DNA of 64,000 nt from Rehmannia glutinosa (lineage: Eukaryota; Streptophyta; Magnoliopsida; Lamiales; Orobanchaceae), in NCBI GenBank assembly GCA_016081115.2, contig CM071936.1, forward strand, positions 78,841,262-78,905,261, given 5' to 3'. Of this stretch, positions 1 to 9,499 are shown piece after piece (position 1 is the first letter of the stretch; each line of letters starts with the position of its first letter). A program made the position numbers and the translations under genes. The notes below the pieces were generated by a model. The model did no database searches and had not been told where the DNA came from. It worked only from the letters and a program-made list of their open reading frames with translations.

Positions 1-65
1 ATTTTTCAAAAAGTATAAAATACGAAAAATATCAAAATTTCTTCATGTTTTGTTGATAAGCAATC

Positions 66-270
66 TAGGGGTGTGCATATTACTGTACGGTTTGGAGTTT
101 CCAAAATCTTCAGAACCTTACAAAAGTTCGGATATTTGAAGAATTGATATCCGGAACTATACCGTAGATAAAAAAATCTATGCTGAACCATCCCAAATTT
201 AAGGACGGTTCGAATATTCGGTTCTAATAAACTGGTTTGGTCCGGAACAAGAAAATTGGAGACTCTGAGA
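66..270. repeat. degenerate GGTTCGG-type dispersed repeat
   Basis: It begins with GGGGTGTGCA and then carries degenerate GGTTTGG/GGTTCGA words on both strands. This pattern is typical of a widespread class of plant non-autonomous DNA elements. Ends and target duplication are not clear, so the element type is a guess. Confidence 0.3.
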
Positions 271-397
271 TTATTCATACTTTAAAAAGAGACAAAAAAG
301 ATAACTAACATGAAATTATTAATTAAATTCTACTTTAATTGTTTAATCCATCACACAAAATATACATCACAATATGAATTGTCAAAACATCTCTAGC

Positions 398-448
398 AAT
401 ACTGCTCAAGTTTTTTTTTTTTTTTTGTTGAGGGAAATACTGCTCAAG
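398..448 (-). mobile_element. poly(A)-tail insertion with 13-bp target duplication
   Basis: The 13-mer AATACTGCTCAAG occurs perfectly at 398-410 and 436-448. Between the copies is a 25-bp insert of sixteen T followed by GTTGAGGGA. Read on the minus strand this is a few bases plus a poly(A) tail flanked by a target-site duplication. That is the signature of LINE-type reverse transcription with extreme 5' truncation. Replication slippage around a T tract is the alternative. Confidence 0.5.
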
Positions 449-1080
449 GTGACAAGGTTTGATTTATAATGATATTGACTTTTCACCAATCCAACACACT
501 ACAATCATGCATGTAATATTTAGAAAACTCCTCAAAATGCCTCTCCAGTTCCCCTTTATTGGCAGCCAATTTTTGCATATTTCTCCTCATCTAGAAAAAA
601 TTCTTGATATATGAAATGAATGTTTATATAAGTTTATAGTCTTAATGTCTCAATTTCTCGATTAGAAGATTACTCTAGTTTAGGTGCAATTTGCTATATA
701 TATAACTAGTTAATATCAATTAATTTTTTTGATCAGGTGTTGAGTCTAGTTATAATCATTAATAAGCCAAATATCATCAAATTAAAACATTTTCTACAAA
801 TCACGTATGGTTTTCAATTTAACTTATTTAGTACGTTTATAGAAATTAATATGATAGCAACCATTTTTTGATAAATAATTAATATAGTATAATTCTTATT
901 GAATTAAATCCTTATTCTATTATTCATTTGATATATTGATATATTATGCTAATTTTTAATTTGATAATTTTTAGTATTATATTTTATATAGTATTTATTT
1001 TCAAAGAATATGTAATTTTACTATCAAAATAGAATAAGATAAAAAATATTATATATGTAAATATAGCATTTCTTTAAAAT

Positions 1081-1262
1081 CAGTTCTAGTTTCGGTATTT
1101 GGTTTGGTACGATTTGGTATGGTTCGGTTCGATTGTTGATATGGATATTTGAAACATCCAAAACTGTACCAATAAATGTTTTAGAATGGTTCGGTTCGGG
1201 AAAAGTCAAAAATTAAATAATATTTACGGTTCGAAAATCGATTCAATTTCGTAATCCAAAGT
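1081..1262. repeat. degenerate GGTTCGG-type dispersed repeat
   Basis: A stretch rich in TTCGGTATTTGGTTTGG and GGTTCGGTTCG words resembles the repeat at 66-270. The two may be separate fragments or the ends of one older element. No clean terminal repeats or target duplication were found. Confidence 0.3.
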
Positions 1263-2011
1263 CCCGCCCTTAACCCAATATGTATTTAATTTTTTTTTCT
1301 TAGAATCGTGGAAGCTAATTATCATCAAAAGTCAAACCAAGACTTTCGGGCCATCTTCTAGGAGCTACAAGTCAATGGCAGTTTGGTTAATGCTCACTAA
1401 TTACTTTATGAAGAAAATCTGGGATTTGGTAAGCGATTGAATAGTATAGTGAAAAACAATAATTTAAAAAGAATTTGAAATCAATTCCAATTTTTATAGA
1501 TTTTTCTAATATAGTGAAAGTAATCACTTGTCTTGATTCTCATCTTCTTTGATCTAATTTTTTTAAGAACCAAAATGAATTTTATATATCAAAATAAACT
1601 TACAATTGATTATAACTAGATAAATAGTTTTAAAAAATAAGGTGTATTTTAAAATTTGTTGGATATTTGGTAGGGTTTTAAAGACAATATTGTTTTTTCA
1701 GTTGATATCATTTTTGTAATTAAAGAGGGGTGTATTGATAACTTTTGGGGTGTTAATAGCGCCGCCTCATAAGGTTTTAGTTTTATTTTAGTTCCAATTC
1801 AAATTTTGAGTTTTATTCTTATATTAATAAAATTTAACTCGTACTAAAAAAAATAACTAGATTAAGCTCGGTTCTATTTTTCTATATATGTATAGTTTTG
1901 AGATGATATGATTTCTGTAATCTTTTCAGTAAATGAGTTTCCCATTTATTTTCCATCTTTGTGGAAGTAAAAAAGTAGAACTAATACGTTACTTAATAAT
2001 GAATTTGCCAT

Positions 2012-2130
2012 TTGACCGAAAAATACCAAAAAAGAAAAAAGAGAATCATCTGCTGCAATTATGATTCAATAATTTCCACCCATTACCCACCGAACATCAT
2101 ATTCAACATTCAGATTTCAAATGTTTGACC
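2012..2130 (+). promoter_or_regulatory. two W-box-like cores upstream of the WAKL gene
   Basis: TTGACC occurs at 2012-2017 and again at 2125-2130, about 160-280 bp upstream of the start codon. TTGAC[C/T] is the core bound by WRKY factors, which commonly regulate wall-sensing and defence receptor kinases. Six-base motifs occur often by chance in AT-rich DNA, so the regulatory role is inference. Confidence 0.3.
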
Positions 2131-2233
2131 CAAAAACCATTATAACATTAAAAATAGAAAATAATTAAATCACATCACATGGAGAAAAAAATCCGTGTTT
2201 TCCCACCAAACAGCGCCTTCTTTACAACTTAAG

Positions 2234-2240
2234 TTATAAA
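2234..2240 (+). promoter_or_regulatory. TATA-like box of the WAKL gene
   Basis: TTATAAA lies 48 bp upstream of the start codon and is followed by a C-rich leader and a CCACCACC tract. If it is the TATA box, the 5' UTR would be only about 15-20 bases long. The ATG itself sits in a strong context, GCCGCCATGG. Confidence 0.45.
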
Positions 2241-2287
2241 CCCCCCTTCAATTTCCCCTGCCAAATTCATCCACCACCACCGCCGCC

Positions 2288-3057
2288 ATGGCCAAACCAC
2301 TCCTCCTCCTCCTCCACGCGGCGGTCCTACTAACATACGCCGTTGGCACACTCTCCCTCCCACCCTGCGCCCCCTGCGGCTCCACCCCCGTCCCCTACCC
2401 CCTCAGCACCGCCCCTAACTGCGGCGATCCTTCGTACAGAATCCGCTGCTCCGCCGGCGCACTGCTCTTCGACTCCTCCAACAACACCTACCCAATCACA
2501 TCCATTTCCCCCTCCATCCAACGCCTAACAGTCGCGCCATCATCCTTCATCCCCAACACCTGCATCGCAGCAGATCTCCCCCTCCAACGGCCTCCAGCTG
2601 GACCCCTCCGCCCCCTTCAACATAACCAGCAGCAACACCATATTCTACCTCAACTGCACCAACTCCATCCTCAATTCCCCTCTCAACTGCACCTCCGACA
2701 GCCTCTGCCACGTCTACGCCAACTCGACAAGCGCGGCGAGCGCGTGCGGAAACGCGCCGTGCTGCGCGTTCCGTGCCGGTGGTTCGACGACGTCGTACAG
2801 GATACGGGTCAGGGAATCCGGGTGCCGGGCGTACAGGAGTTTTGTGAATTTGGACTACGGGCTGCCCGTGAGCCAGTGGCCGCAGCCCAGCGTGGAGCTG
2901 CAGTGGGTTTTGCCGCTGGAGCCCACGTGTGGAGGGCAAGGGGATTGTGGGTCGGGTTCTTCTTGTGGGCCTGACCCGAACTCGAATAGTGGGATTAGTA
3001 GGTGCTTTTGCCATTCAGGGTTGAGGTGGGACCCTGTTGCTGGAGTCTGCGCTAGAG
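2288..3057 (+). CDS. WAKL exon 1: signal peptide and wall-binding ectodomain (frameshifted)
   Basis: The exon encodes a Leu-rich signal peptide followed by the WAK wall-binding module. Visible marks are the CAPCGSTPVPYPLS opening, PNCGDPSYRIRC and the NNTYPI segment. A second Cys-rich part carries CTSDSLCHVYANST, CCAFRAGGS, SGCRAYRSFVNLD and CGPDPNS...CFCHSG, in the C-terminal WAK-associated style. The first part reads in the frame of the ATG. From about 2583 the conserved sequence continues in the next frame, so one base is surplus in the CCCCC run at 2578-2582. The original frame stays open by chance to 2974 but is a meaningless Pro/Arg/Gln-rich shadow. The exon ends AGAG|GTCAGT, phase 1. 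It is much more GC-rich than its surroundings. Confidence 0.85.
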
Positions 3058-6000
3058 GTCAGTTTTTAGTTTGGAAAAATCATAATATTTGTGGTGTAAC
3101 TGAATGAACATTTTGTGTAATTTTAAGTAGTAGTGGATCTGGCTCAGAATTATTGATATACTAGTCAAAAACTGCAAAATATTAGTACATTTGAGTTCTC
3201 AAACGTTAGGCTTCTTAACAATAATTTTCCGAAAATTTCAATTACAATGCTTTTAATGTTTAACTTCAAAATTTTAAAATTTAAATTTTTGTAATAGATA
3301 GTTATAAACTATTTTAAGATATTATTTCCAAAATTCAAAATAAAAAAGTCAAAATAAGAGTTGAATTGGACCCGGCGGTTAACCTGGCCCAGAATCGGCC
3401 TATACTGTCGGGTCATCGACTGACCCAACTCTTAACGTGTCAGTGAGGTTTGAACCCTTGACAGGTGAGACCAAGTACCAAGAGATATATGGTTCTTAGG
3501 AGTTAGGTGGTCAAGGTTAAGGTTAAGGTTAAGGTTTAGGGTGTGAACATGTTACCTGAGATTGTATTTGATTTGTTAATTTGTTACACCAAAATGTTTT
3601 ATCTAATTTTATCGACTGCCTAACCGTCTACGACTGCGACTGTTAAACGGATCGGCCGCGGATCCGTGGCATTCCGTAATATTAGCGGTGGTGTTGTAGT
3701 AGTTTTGCGAGCACCAAGGATTAGCGATTCTTCCGAAATGTATTAGTCGTCCTTCTAAATAGTATTAATGCGATTCTTTTCCGAAATGTATTAGTAGTTT
3801 CAAGAGTTTTTAGTATTTCTCCTAAATATACTTTAGAAATGTATTAGTAATCTCTCGAAAAGTATTACTAGTTCTCAAAAAAGTATTAGTAGTTCTTGAA
3901 ATAAATTAAAATTTTCTCTGAAATGTATAGTAGTCCTTTCCGAAAAGTATTAGTCGCCCTTCTAAAAAGTATTAGCAGTTCTTATGAAATGTATTAATAG
4001 TTCCCCTGAATATAATTAAATTTTTCTCCGAAATGTATTAACAATCATTCTGAAAAGTATTAGTCCTTCTAAAAAGTATTAGCGATTCTTGAAATGTATT
4101 AGTAGTTTCTCGAAAAGTTTTTTAATATTTCTCCTAAATATATCTAGAAATGTATTAGCAATCCCTAAAAAAAGTATTAGTAGTTCCTCGAAAAAGTATT
4201 AGTAGTTCCTTGAAATAAATTAATTTTTTCCCGAAATGTATTAGTAGTCCTTCGAAAAGTATTAGTTCCTTCTAAAAAGTATTACAGTTCTTTCCGAAAT
4301 GTATTAATAGTTCACCTGAATATAATTAAATTTTTCTCTCGAAATGTATTAACAATCCTTTTGAAAAGTATTAGTCATCCTTCTAAAAGATATTAACAGT
4401 TCTTCTGAAATGTATTAGTAGTTCCCTGAAGAGTTTTAGTATTTTTGTTTGACAACAAGACGAGATAAGTCCAAAGATCAAATGCATTAACTACATAAAT
4501 GATTTGAGACATCATATCAACTTAAATTTGTCTTATGACGAGGATGATGTTATACAGAGAGAATCCGTTCCTGATCACATGGATTACTTTGAATTCATGA
4601 CACTACAATTGGAAGGCACCAGAGAAGAATAACATTATTACGATTGAAGTCACGATGGCATCAGTAGAAAATAATTTTTTAGGGAGATAAAACGAGACCA
4701 ATGGTGTACTGTAAGGTCACCGGGAAAAGGAGTTTTGTGTTATTTTTTGTTGGGCTGGGCCGGGTCGGGTCGGTTGTTGGGGCTCCGTCTAACAGATTAG
4801 ATCCGTTAGACCGTCTGACAGGAGACTAACTCGTTATGGCAAAAACTTGCGTGAGACGGTCTCACGGATTTAGATGTCTCACGGATTTAGATCCGTGAGA
4901 CCGTCTCACAAGAGACTTGCTCGTTAGTTATAGTCATATGCTGAAATACTTGCTTGATCCTGATATGCAGAGTGCCAAGATCCAGATGGTTGTAACAAAG
5001 ATCGAACTGCACTCATAGCAGGTATTTATTGTTAATTAGGCACACTATTATTGCATTCTTGGCTGGATATCATTGACCCTCTCTTTTATTTTTACTGATA
5101 ATTACAATAACTACTGCGAAGTTTAGCTTCATTACATAAAATCCAAGTTATTTTTTATAATTACACATACTCTTTGAGAGGGCATTTGTTAGGTAAATTG
5201 TAAAACCTTTAAGGAGTATTTGTAATTTTAAAAGATAACTGAAGTTTCTTTTTTTTGTAATTAGGGGAAACCTCAGTGGTAGTTTTTTAATTATCCCTTT
5301 ATTTTGATTACATTCTACAGTTCAAACAAGGGTTGGTCAACAAGTTAGTAGTTTTTCATCCTTTTTTGGTTATGCTGACAATAAATAAGATTTTTAATTG
5401 GAGTAGGGGCGCGATTGGATATACTTTCATTTTGAAAATTTTCATTTTGCTAGAGAATAGTGGTAAAAAATATTTTAGAAGAAAAAAGATGAATTTTGAG
5501 ATTGTGATTGGATGTGAGATGGAAAAGTAATGATAAAAGTTGATTTGATTTAAGAATAGTAAAATAATAATTGGTAGTTAGAAATGTGTGAGTGAATGAA
5601 TAGTGAAATGTGTGGGAGAATGTGTAATAATGATTAGTTTTTTGTGAAAAAATGTGTAGATGTGATTGGTGATAGAAAAAATAAGAAAAAGTGAAAGTGA
5701 GAGAATAGTATATTTTATGAAAATTTTCATAAACAATCATATGTTTGGTGTAAAAAGTTTCTCTAGCGGAACGAAAATGAATTTTGTTTCTTATCCAATC
5801 GCGGCCCAAGTCTTTTTGATTTTTGTCCTTTACCTCATAGTCAGCTTGGGACAGGTGAGATATTTTTGTTTGCGCAGAATAATAAGGGTGTAAAATGTAA
5901 AGTCCTTACCTGATTTGAGAATCATATCATTTTATTTAGGGATAATTACAAAAAGTACCCTAAGGTTTGACCTAATTAGAAAAAAACTCAGCCAACTTTT

Positions 6001-8425
6001 AAAATTACAATAAAACCCCTGAAGTTTGATTTTTTTTATAATTAGGCCAAATCTCAAGGGTACTTTTTGTAATTAACCCGAAATATGGGACATGATTCTC
6101 CAAGTTTAGTGAGAGCATCCTCGTGGCCTATGGGCAAGTATTTACAAAAAGTAAAATTGCAATTCTAGTCCCATAATTTACAACAGGAGTGGCAAAATTA
6201 AACCCCATTTTCGCAAAAAAGGATTTTTATCAAAATATTATTCGATCTTGTATTTGCTGATGATATATATGGCCACTCGATGTATTGCTACTAGAAATCA
6301 AGACATTGGCTTGAATATTTTTTTTTAACTGAAAAAGCAAATCGGCCGAATATTGAGTTCATGTGATATTTTTTTTTGCAAAATATTAATTTTTGTGAAA
6401 AAAAAATTCGATCTACGAGTTTTTTTTTAATTGCAGGATTATTTTAAAACATGATTTTAAAATAATAACTTTGACTCGACCAAAACTATATATTAGCATT
6501 TACAAATAGAATAGGTTAATAAACTGTCAGTAGCAAGATGGGCGTGTATTAAGGAGAAATAAATTTCTTTGGCCATTGTGTTGACTTCAAAGACACTGAT
6601 ATATATCACCTTATCTCGATCTCCAGGGGATAATGACAAGTCGAATATTTGAACCAAAAGTCAATAAAAACGGCTCTTGAATTTTCATTAAACTATCACT
6701 AGTTTGATTTTTCTTGACATGGATCAGAACATGAAAAATATTTTTCCTTTACAAGGATAAACTTCTATGTAGAACATCTTAGTCCATAATCTTATCTTTT
6801 ATTATGTTGTCTACTTTTAGCGGATAAAAATAATTGTAGTAGATGTATTTGCATGGGATTAACAAGCAATAATCAACAGAAAAGTGTGAGATTCCTATTA
6901 TGTAAAGGGAAAGAAGCAATGATGTGTTAGCCAATTATAGATGGCATTTTCTTGGATAACTGCCATTTAAAGGAAGTCAAGGTGATTTCTTAAATATTCA
7001 TGATTATCACTTTGTTGAGAATCTGTAATAGAAAAAGATGGCTTCCTATATTTCCTCCAAAGTTTATGAAAATTAATATAGTAAAGAAGTGTTATCTATC
7101 TTTATTTATTTTAGGGATAATTACAAAAAATCCTTAAGTTCGGGTTAAATACAAAAACACACATATTTTTGAAAATTACAAAAATCCCTTGAGATTTGAT
7201 TCTGTCATAAGTAAAAAAAAAATATTTCAAAAACCCCCCCACATTTATATAGAAATATTACAATTTCCCCTCTTCAAGGTTTTTTTTTTTTTTTTGTTTT
7301 TCTTTTTTGTAATTTCAATAATTATCCATTTCTTTACTTGAGACAAGAGTTTTTAATGCTTTATCTACATTTACAGGTTTAACCGTCGGGCTTGGCGTAG
7401 CACTCATATCAGCATTGATCGGATTTCTAGTCTACAAACGCCATCGACGCATCAAAGAAGAGCAAGAACGCCTCACGCGAGAGCGTGAAGAAATCCTCAA
7501 TTCCGGCGGTGGAAAAACAGCAAAAATCTTCACAGGCAAAGACATAAAAAAGGCGACAAACAACTTCGCCAAGGACCGCCTTCTCGGCGTGGGCGGTTAC
7601 GGTGAAGTGTACAAAGGCATTCTCGAAGACGGGACCACGGTCGCCGTCAAATGCGCGAAACTAGGCAACACGAAAGGGACCGACCAAGTACTGAACGAGG
7701 TCCGAATACTCTGCCAAGTCAACCACAAGAGTCTCGTTCGTCTCCTCGGCTGTTGCGTCGAGCTCGAACAACCATTGCTCGTCTACGAGTACATCCCGAA
7801 CGGGACGCTCTTGGATCACTTACAAGGCAGTAATCGCGGACTTTTGTCCTGGAAACGTCGCCTCAGCATTGCGCATGCAACAGCTGAGGGACTATCGTAC
7901 CTCCACTTCTCCGCGGTTCCTCCGATATATCACCGGGACGTGAAGTCGAGCAACATTTTGCTTGACGAGAAGCTGAACGGGAAGGTTGCGGATTTTGGGT
8001 TGTCCCGTTTGGCGCATACGGATTTGAGCCACATATCGACTTGCGCGCAGGGGACGCTCGGGTACCTTGATCCCGAGTATTACAGGAATTATCAGCTGAC
8101 GGACAAGAGTGATGTTTACAGTTTCGGAGTCGTGTTGTTGGAGCTCCTGACGTCTCAGAAGGCGATCGATTTCAATAGGCCACCGGACGACGTGAACTTG
8201 GCCGTTTACGTGCAGAGATTGGTGGGGGAGGAGAGGGTAATGGACGGTGTGGATCCGATGCTGAAGGAAGGGGCGAGCACGTTGGAGTTGGAGACGATGA
8301 AGGCATTGGGGTTTCTCGCGGTGGGGTGTTTGGAGGAGCGCCGCCAGAATAGGCCGTCGATGAAAGAGGTGGCGGAGGAAATCGAGTATATTATCAGTAT
8401 TATGAGTGCTAAGGCGGCAGAGTAG
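2288..8425 (+). CDS. Wall-associated receptor kinase-like protein (WAKL15/20 type), three exons
   Basis: This is a predicted plasma-membrane receptor kinase linking the cell wall to intracellular signalling. The exons are 2288-3057, 4971-5021 and 7377-8425. All junctions are GT-AG and both introns are phase 1, so the reading frame closes exactly. After removal of one extra base in exon 1 the product is about 622 residues, close to the family size. In order it has a signal peptide (about residues 1-23), a Cys-rich galacturonan-binding WAK ectodomain, and a membrane helix encoded across the exon 2/3 boundary. A basic stop-transfer KRHRRIK and a complete protein kinase domain follow. There is no EGF repeat, which fits the WAKL15/20 group rather than true WAKs. 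The start was chosen for the signal peptide and the GCCGCCATGG context. Exon 1 shifts frame in a C5 tract at 2578-2582; this is either an assembly error or a real null allele. WAKL15 versus WAKL20 cannot be separated here. Confidence 0.9.
2578..2582 (+). other. one-base frameshift in C5 tract of WAKL exon 1
   Basis: Conserved WAKL residues are in one frame before this C5 run and in the +1 frame after it. A single extra C explains the shift. Homopolymer indels are a common long-read assembly error, but a real frameshift would truncate the ectodomain and destroy the receptor. Confidence 0.8.
3515..3541 (+). repeat. short GGTTAA tandem run ending in TTTAGGG
   Basis: GGTTAA is repeated about three times and followed by GGTTTAGGG. 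It resembles a degenerate interstitial telomere-like tract but is only 27 bp and mostly off the plant TTTAGGG consensus. It is best called a simple repeat. Confidence 0.5.
3722..4440 (+). repeat. intronic minisatellite with about 310-bp higher-order period
   Basis: Degenerate subunits of about 25-30 bp built on GAAAAGTATTAGTAGTTC or GAAATGTATTAGTAG are repeated throughout. Distinctive variants recur at a larger spacing. TATTTCTCCTAAATA appears near 3814 and 4126 (312 bp apart), and CCTGAATATAATTAAA appears near 4006 and 4316 (310 bp apart). The array is therefore a nested repeat: short subunits arranged in a longer unit that is itself present slightly more than twice. Confidence 0.8.
4851..4909. 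repeat. perfect 19-bp inverted repeat (MITE end)
   Basis: GTGAGACGGTCTCACGGAT at 4851-4869 is exactly inverted at 4891-4909, leaving a 21-base loop. The word GAGACGGTCTCACGG is a familiar plant MITE terminus. A diverged direct copy of the right arm (TAGACCGTCTGACAGGAGACT) lies at about 4807-4827, so more than one element end may be present. A transcript could form a strong hairpin just upstream of exon 2. Confidence 0.6.
4971..5021 (+). CDS. WAKL exon 2 (51-nt mini-exon)
   Basis: The exon is 51 nt, phase 1 at both ends, between TATGCAG and GTATTT. It translates as ECQDPDGCNKDRTALIAG, the end of the ectodomain plus the first residues of the membrane helix. It joins in frame to exon 1 (residue E) and to exon 3 (GLTVGLGVALIS). 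It is too short to stand out as an open frame, but the reading-frame closure and WAKL-like CQ...C pattern support it strongly. Confidence 0.85.
5097..5297. mobile_element. MITE, GATAATTAC family (diverged copy)
   Basis: It opens with GATAATTACAATAA and closes with TTTTTTAATTATCC, an imperfect terminal inverted repeat. The interior has GTAATTAGG...AAACCTCAG words shared with the copies at 5938-6080 and 7113-7327. It is the most diverged of the three. Confidence 0.45.
5406..5807. mobile_element. 402-bp MITE with 16-bp terminal inverted repeats
   Basis: GGGGCGCGATTGGATA at 5406-5421 is matched by the inverse of 5792-5807 with one mismatch. The interior is A/G-rich on one strand and contains subterminal GATTGG words. 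No convincing target duplication was found, so the superfamily is open. Two overlapping opposite-strand open frames in it are not genes. Confidence 0.6.
5938..6080. mobile_element. MITE, GATAATTAC family
   Basis: AGGGATAATTACAAAAAGTACCCT at the left is inverted at the right as AGGGTACTTTTTGTAATTAACCC. The element is about 143 bp. The interior carries the AAACTCAGCC and AAACCCCTGAAGTTTG words common to this family. Confidence 0.65.
7113..7327. mobile_element. MITE, GATAATTAC family, next to exon 3
   Basis: AGGGATAATTACAAAAAA at the left and TTTTTTGTAATTTCAATAATTATCC at the right form imperfect terminal inverted repeats. The interior is rich in A and T runs. The element ends 49 bp before the splice acceptor of exon 3, so it lies in or next to the branch-point and polypyrimidine region. 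Confidence 0.6.
7377..8425 (+). CDS. WAKL exon 3: membrane helix and protein kinase domain
   Basis: This exon completes the membrane helix and encodes the kinase that phosphorylates Ser/Thr on downstream proteins. Numbered on the 622-residue product it has the glycine loop GVGGYGEV (about 344-351), ATP-binding Lys in VAVK (365) and catalytic loop HRDVKSSN (Asp461, RD type). DFG begins at Asp479, and the activation-segment end is GTLGYLDPEYY. All catalytic residues are present, so the kinase looks active. The reading frame runs uninterrupted to TAG at 8423-8425. It is continuous with exon 2 through the acceptor at 7375-7376, so this is not a separate kinase-only gene. Codon third positions are GC-rich, unlike the flanking TE DNA. 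Confidence 0.92.
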
Positions 8426-9234
8426 TTGTTATTCGGCAATGCTGCAGATTGTAGACTAGTGTGTGTTTTTGGCGTGAGGTATGAGAATGGATGTTTTTCT
8501 TCCTTTTGATCCTTTTATTTTGGTTGTATTTCTGGTCTTTTTTGTGGGGATGTATGCTTTAATTTAAGTTCCAGTTGGTCTGGTTGTATATACAGTCTGT
8601 GAATAGCAATTAGCAAATTATAAACAAGTTTCTGTATGATCCTTTTTATTGTTTCTATTTTTTTTTTTTTTTTTGAATAAATCACTTACCGACACCGTTG
8701 GTCTTGTAGTCTTTATATGCCTGGTACATATATCTCAACTCCTCTAATTACGTGTGACATATTTTATCCAAGACAAAATATGGGATCATGTTGACAAATT
8801 TCTCGTTCGTGACATATATTTCAATGGCTTTTAAAATTCTTAATCCATGTATTATTTGGGGTTATTTGAAAAAATTCGTCAAAATCTTATTACATAATTA
8901 ACAAAATTTGTCTTTAGATAATTTGAGAATATTTCGATGCTAAATCCAGTGTAAAACTAAGCTTGTAGTAAAATCTTTGAAAATGGATACCCAAGAAATT
9001 TAATAGTCTATAATCTATAACATATAGATTATGAATTGAGTTAACAAGTTAAATTAGAATTAAAAAATAAATTATTATATAACTGTGTTAGAATCATCAA
9101 AATCTATACAATAAACTGTCATGTCATCGACTTGGTCCGAAACCGCCTAACGGATCCTTAACCCTATATGTCCTAAGGGCGGTTAGGGCATCAACAGTGG
9201 GGGCTCTTTGTTGAGCTCTTTACTATGTAAAAAC
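8426..9234 (+). other. WAKL 3' flank and intergenic DNA
   Basis: The 3' UTR should begin here. T-rich tracts and an AATAAA at about 8674 could serve polyadenylation, but no site can be fixed. From 9092 to 9117 there is a 26-bp match to the terminal part of the minus-strand SIRE-type LTRs found further right (ATCATCAAAATCTATACAAT), an orphan scrap. Nothing coding is seen. Confidence 0.5.
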
Positions 9235-9499
9235 CTTTGTAGGGAGTTGAATGTCTTCTAGATGACTCTCCTTTGTTCCTCTTATAGTTCTTAAAGAACT
9301 TGTTATAACCTCTAGACCATCAGGGCAATTTCCTCTTTATCAATGATGTCATTGGAGTCAGCCGACTTGGATTCTCCTGCCATCAGTCCAGTTGTCTTTG
9401 GTGCAACAACCTCATCTTGCTCTTTAATTTTGAGTTCGAATTCATAAGCCTTTAAATCTAAGAATAACGCATGGTTTGATATCTTGTTTAAGTCAATTG

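Larger units (their letters stand above)
1..2233. other. AT-rich upstream intergenic region
   Basis: No coding region is supported here. The sequence is AT-rich with homopolymer runs and short open frames that look random. It contains two degenerate stretches rich in GGTTCGG-like words (listed separately), a small poly-T insertion, and W-box-like motifs near its right end. The last few hundred bases presumably form the promoter of the WAKL gene that starts at 2288. Confidence 0.6.
3058..4970 (+). other. WAKL intron 1
   Basis: A 1913-bp intron with donor GTCAGT and acceptor TATGCAG. It holds no coding sequence. It contains a possible SINE-like scrap near 3440-3460 (a box-B-like word GGTTCAAACCT on the minus strand), a GGTTAA run, a long minisatellite and an inverted-repeat element, each noted separately. 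Confidence 0.8.
5022..7376 (+). other. WAKL intron 2, loaded with MITEs
   Basis: A 2355-bp intron with donor GTATTT and acceptor TTTACAG. No gene is seen inside it. Three related inverted-repeat elements and one 400-bp element with GC-rich ends occupy roughly a third of it. The rest is AT-rich, with T runs near 6320-6430. Confidence 0.8.

Noticed and set aside
2583..2974. Continuation of the first-frame open frame after the WAKL signal peptide (Pro/Gln/Arg-rich)
   Set aside because: The conserved Cys-rich WAKL sequence is in the next frame; this frame is a GC-rich shadow after the one-base shift.
3448..3458. SINE with pol III box B on the minus strand
   Set aside because: A single box-B-like word without a convincing box A, tail or target duplication is too weak to call a SINE.
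3515..3541. Interstitial telomere repeat
   Set aside because: Only the last heptamer is TTTAGGG; the rest is GGTTAA and the tract is 27 bp.
3722..4440. CRISPR-like array (repeated 25-30-bp words)
   Set aside because: Units are degenerate, without unique spacers, in a plant intron; it is a minisatellite.
7415..8425. A stand-alone kinase gene starting at 7415
   Set aside because: The codon at 7415 is TTG inside the membrane helix. A splice acceptor at 7375-7376 joins it in phase to exons 1 and 2.
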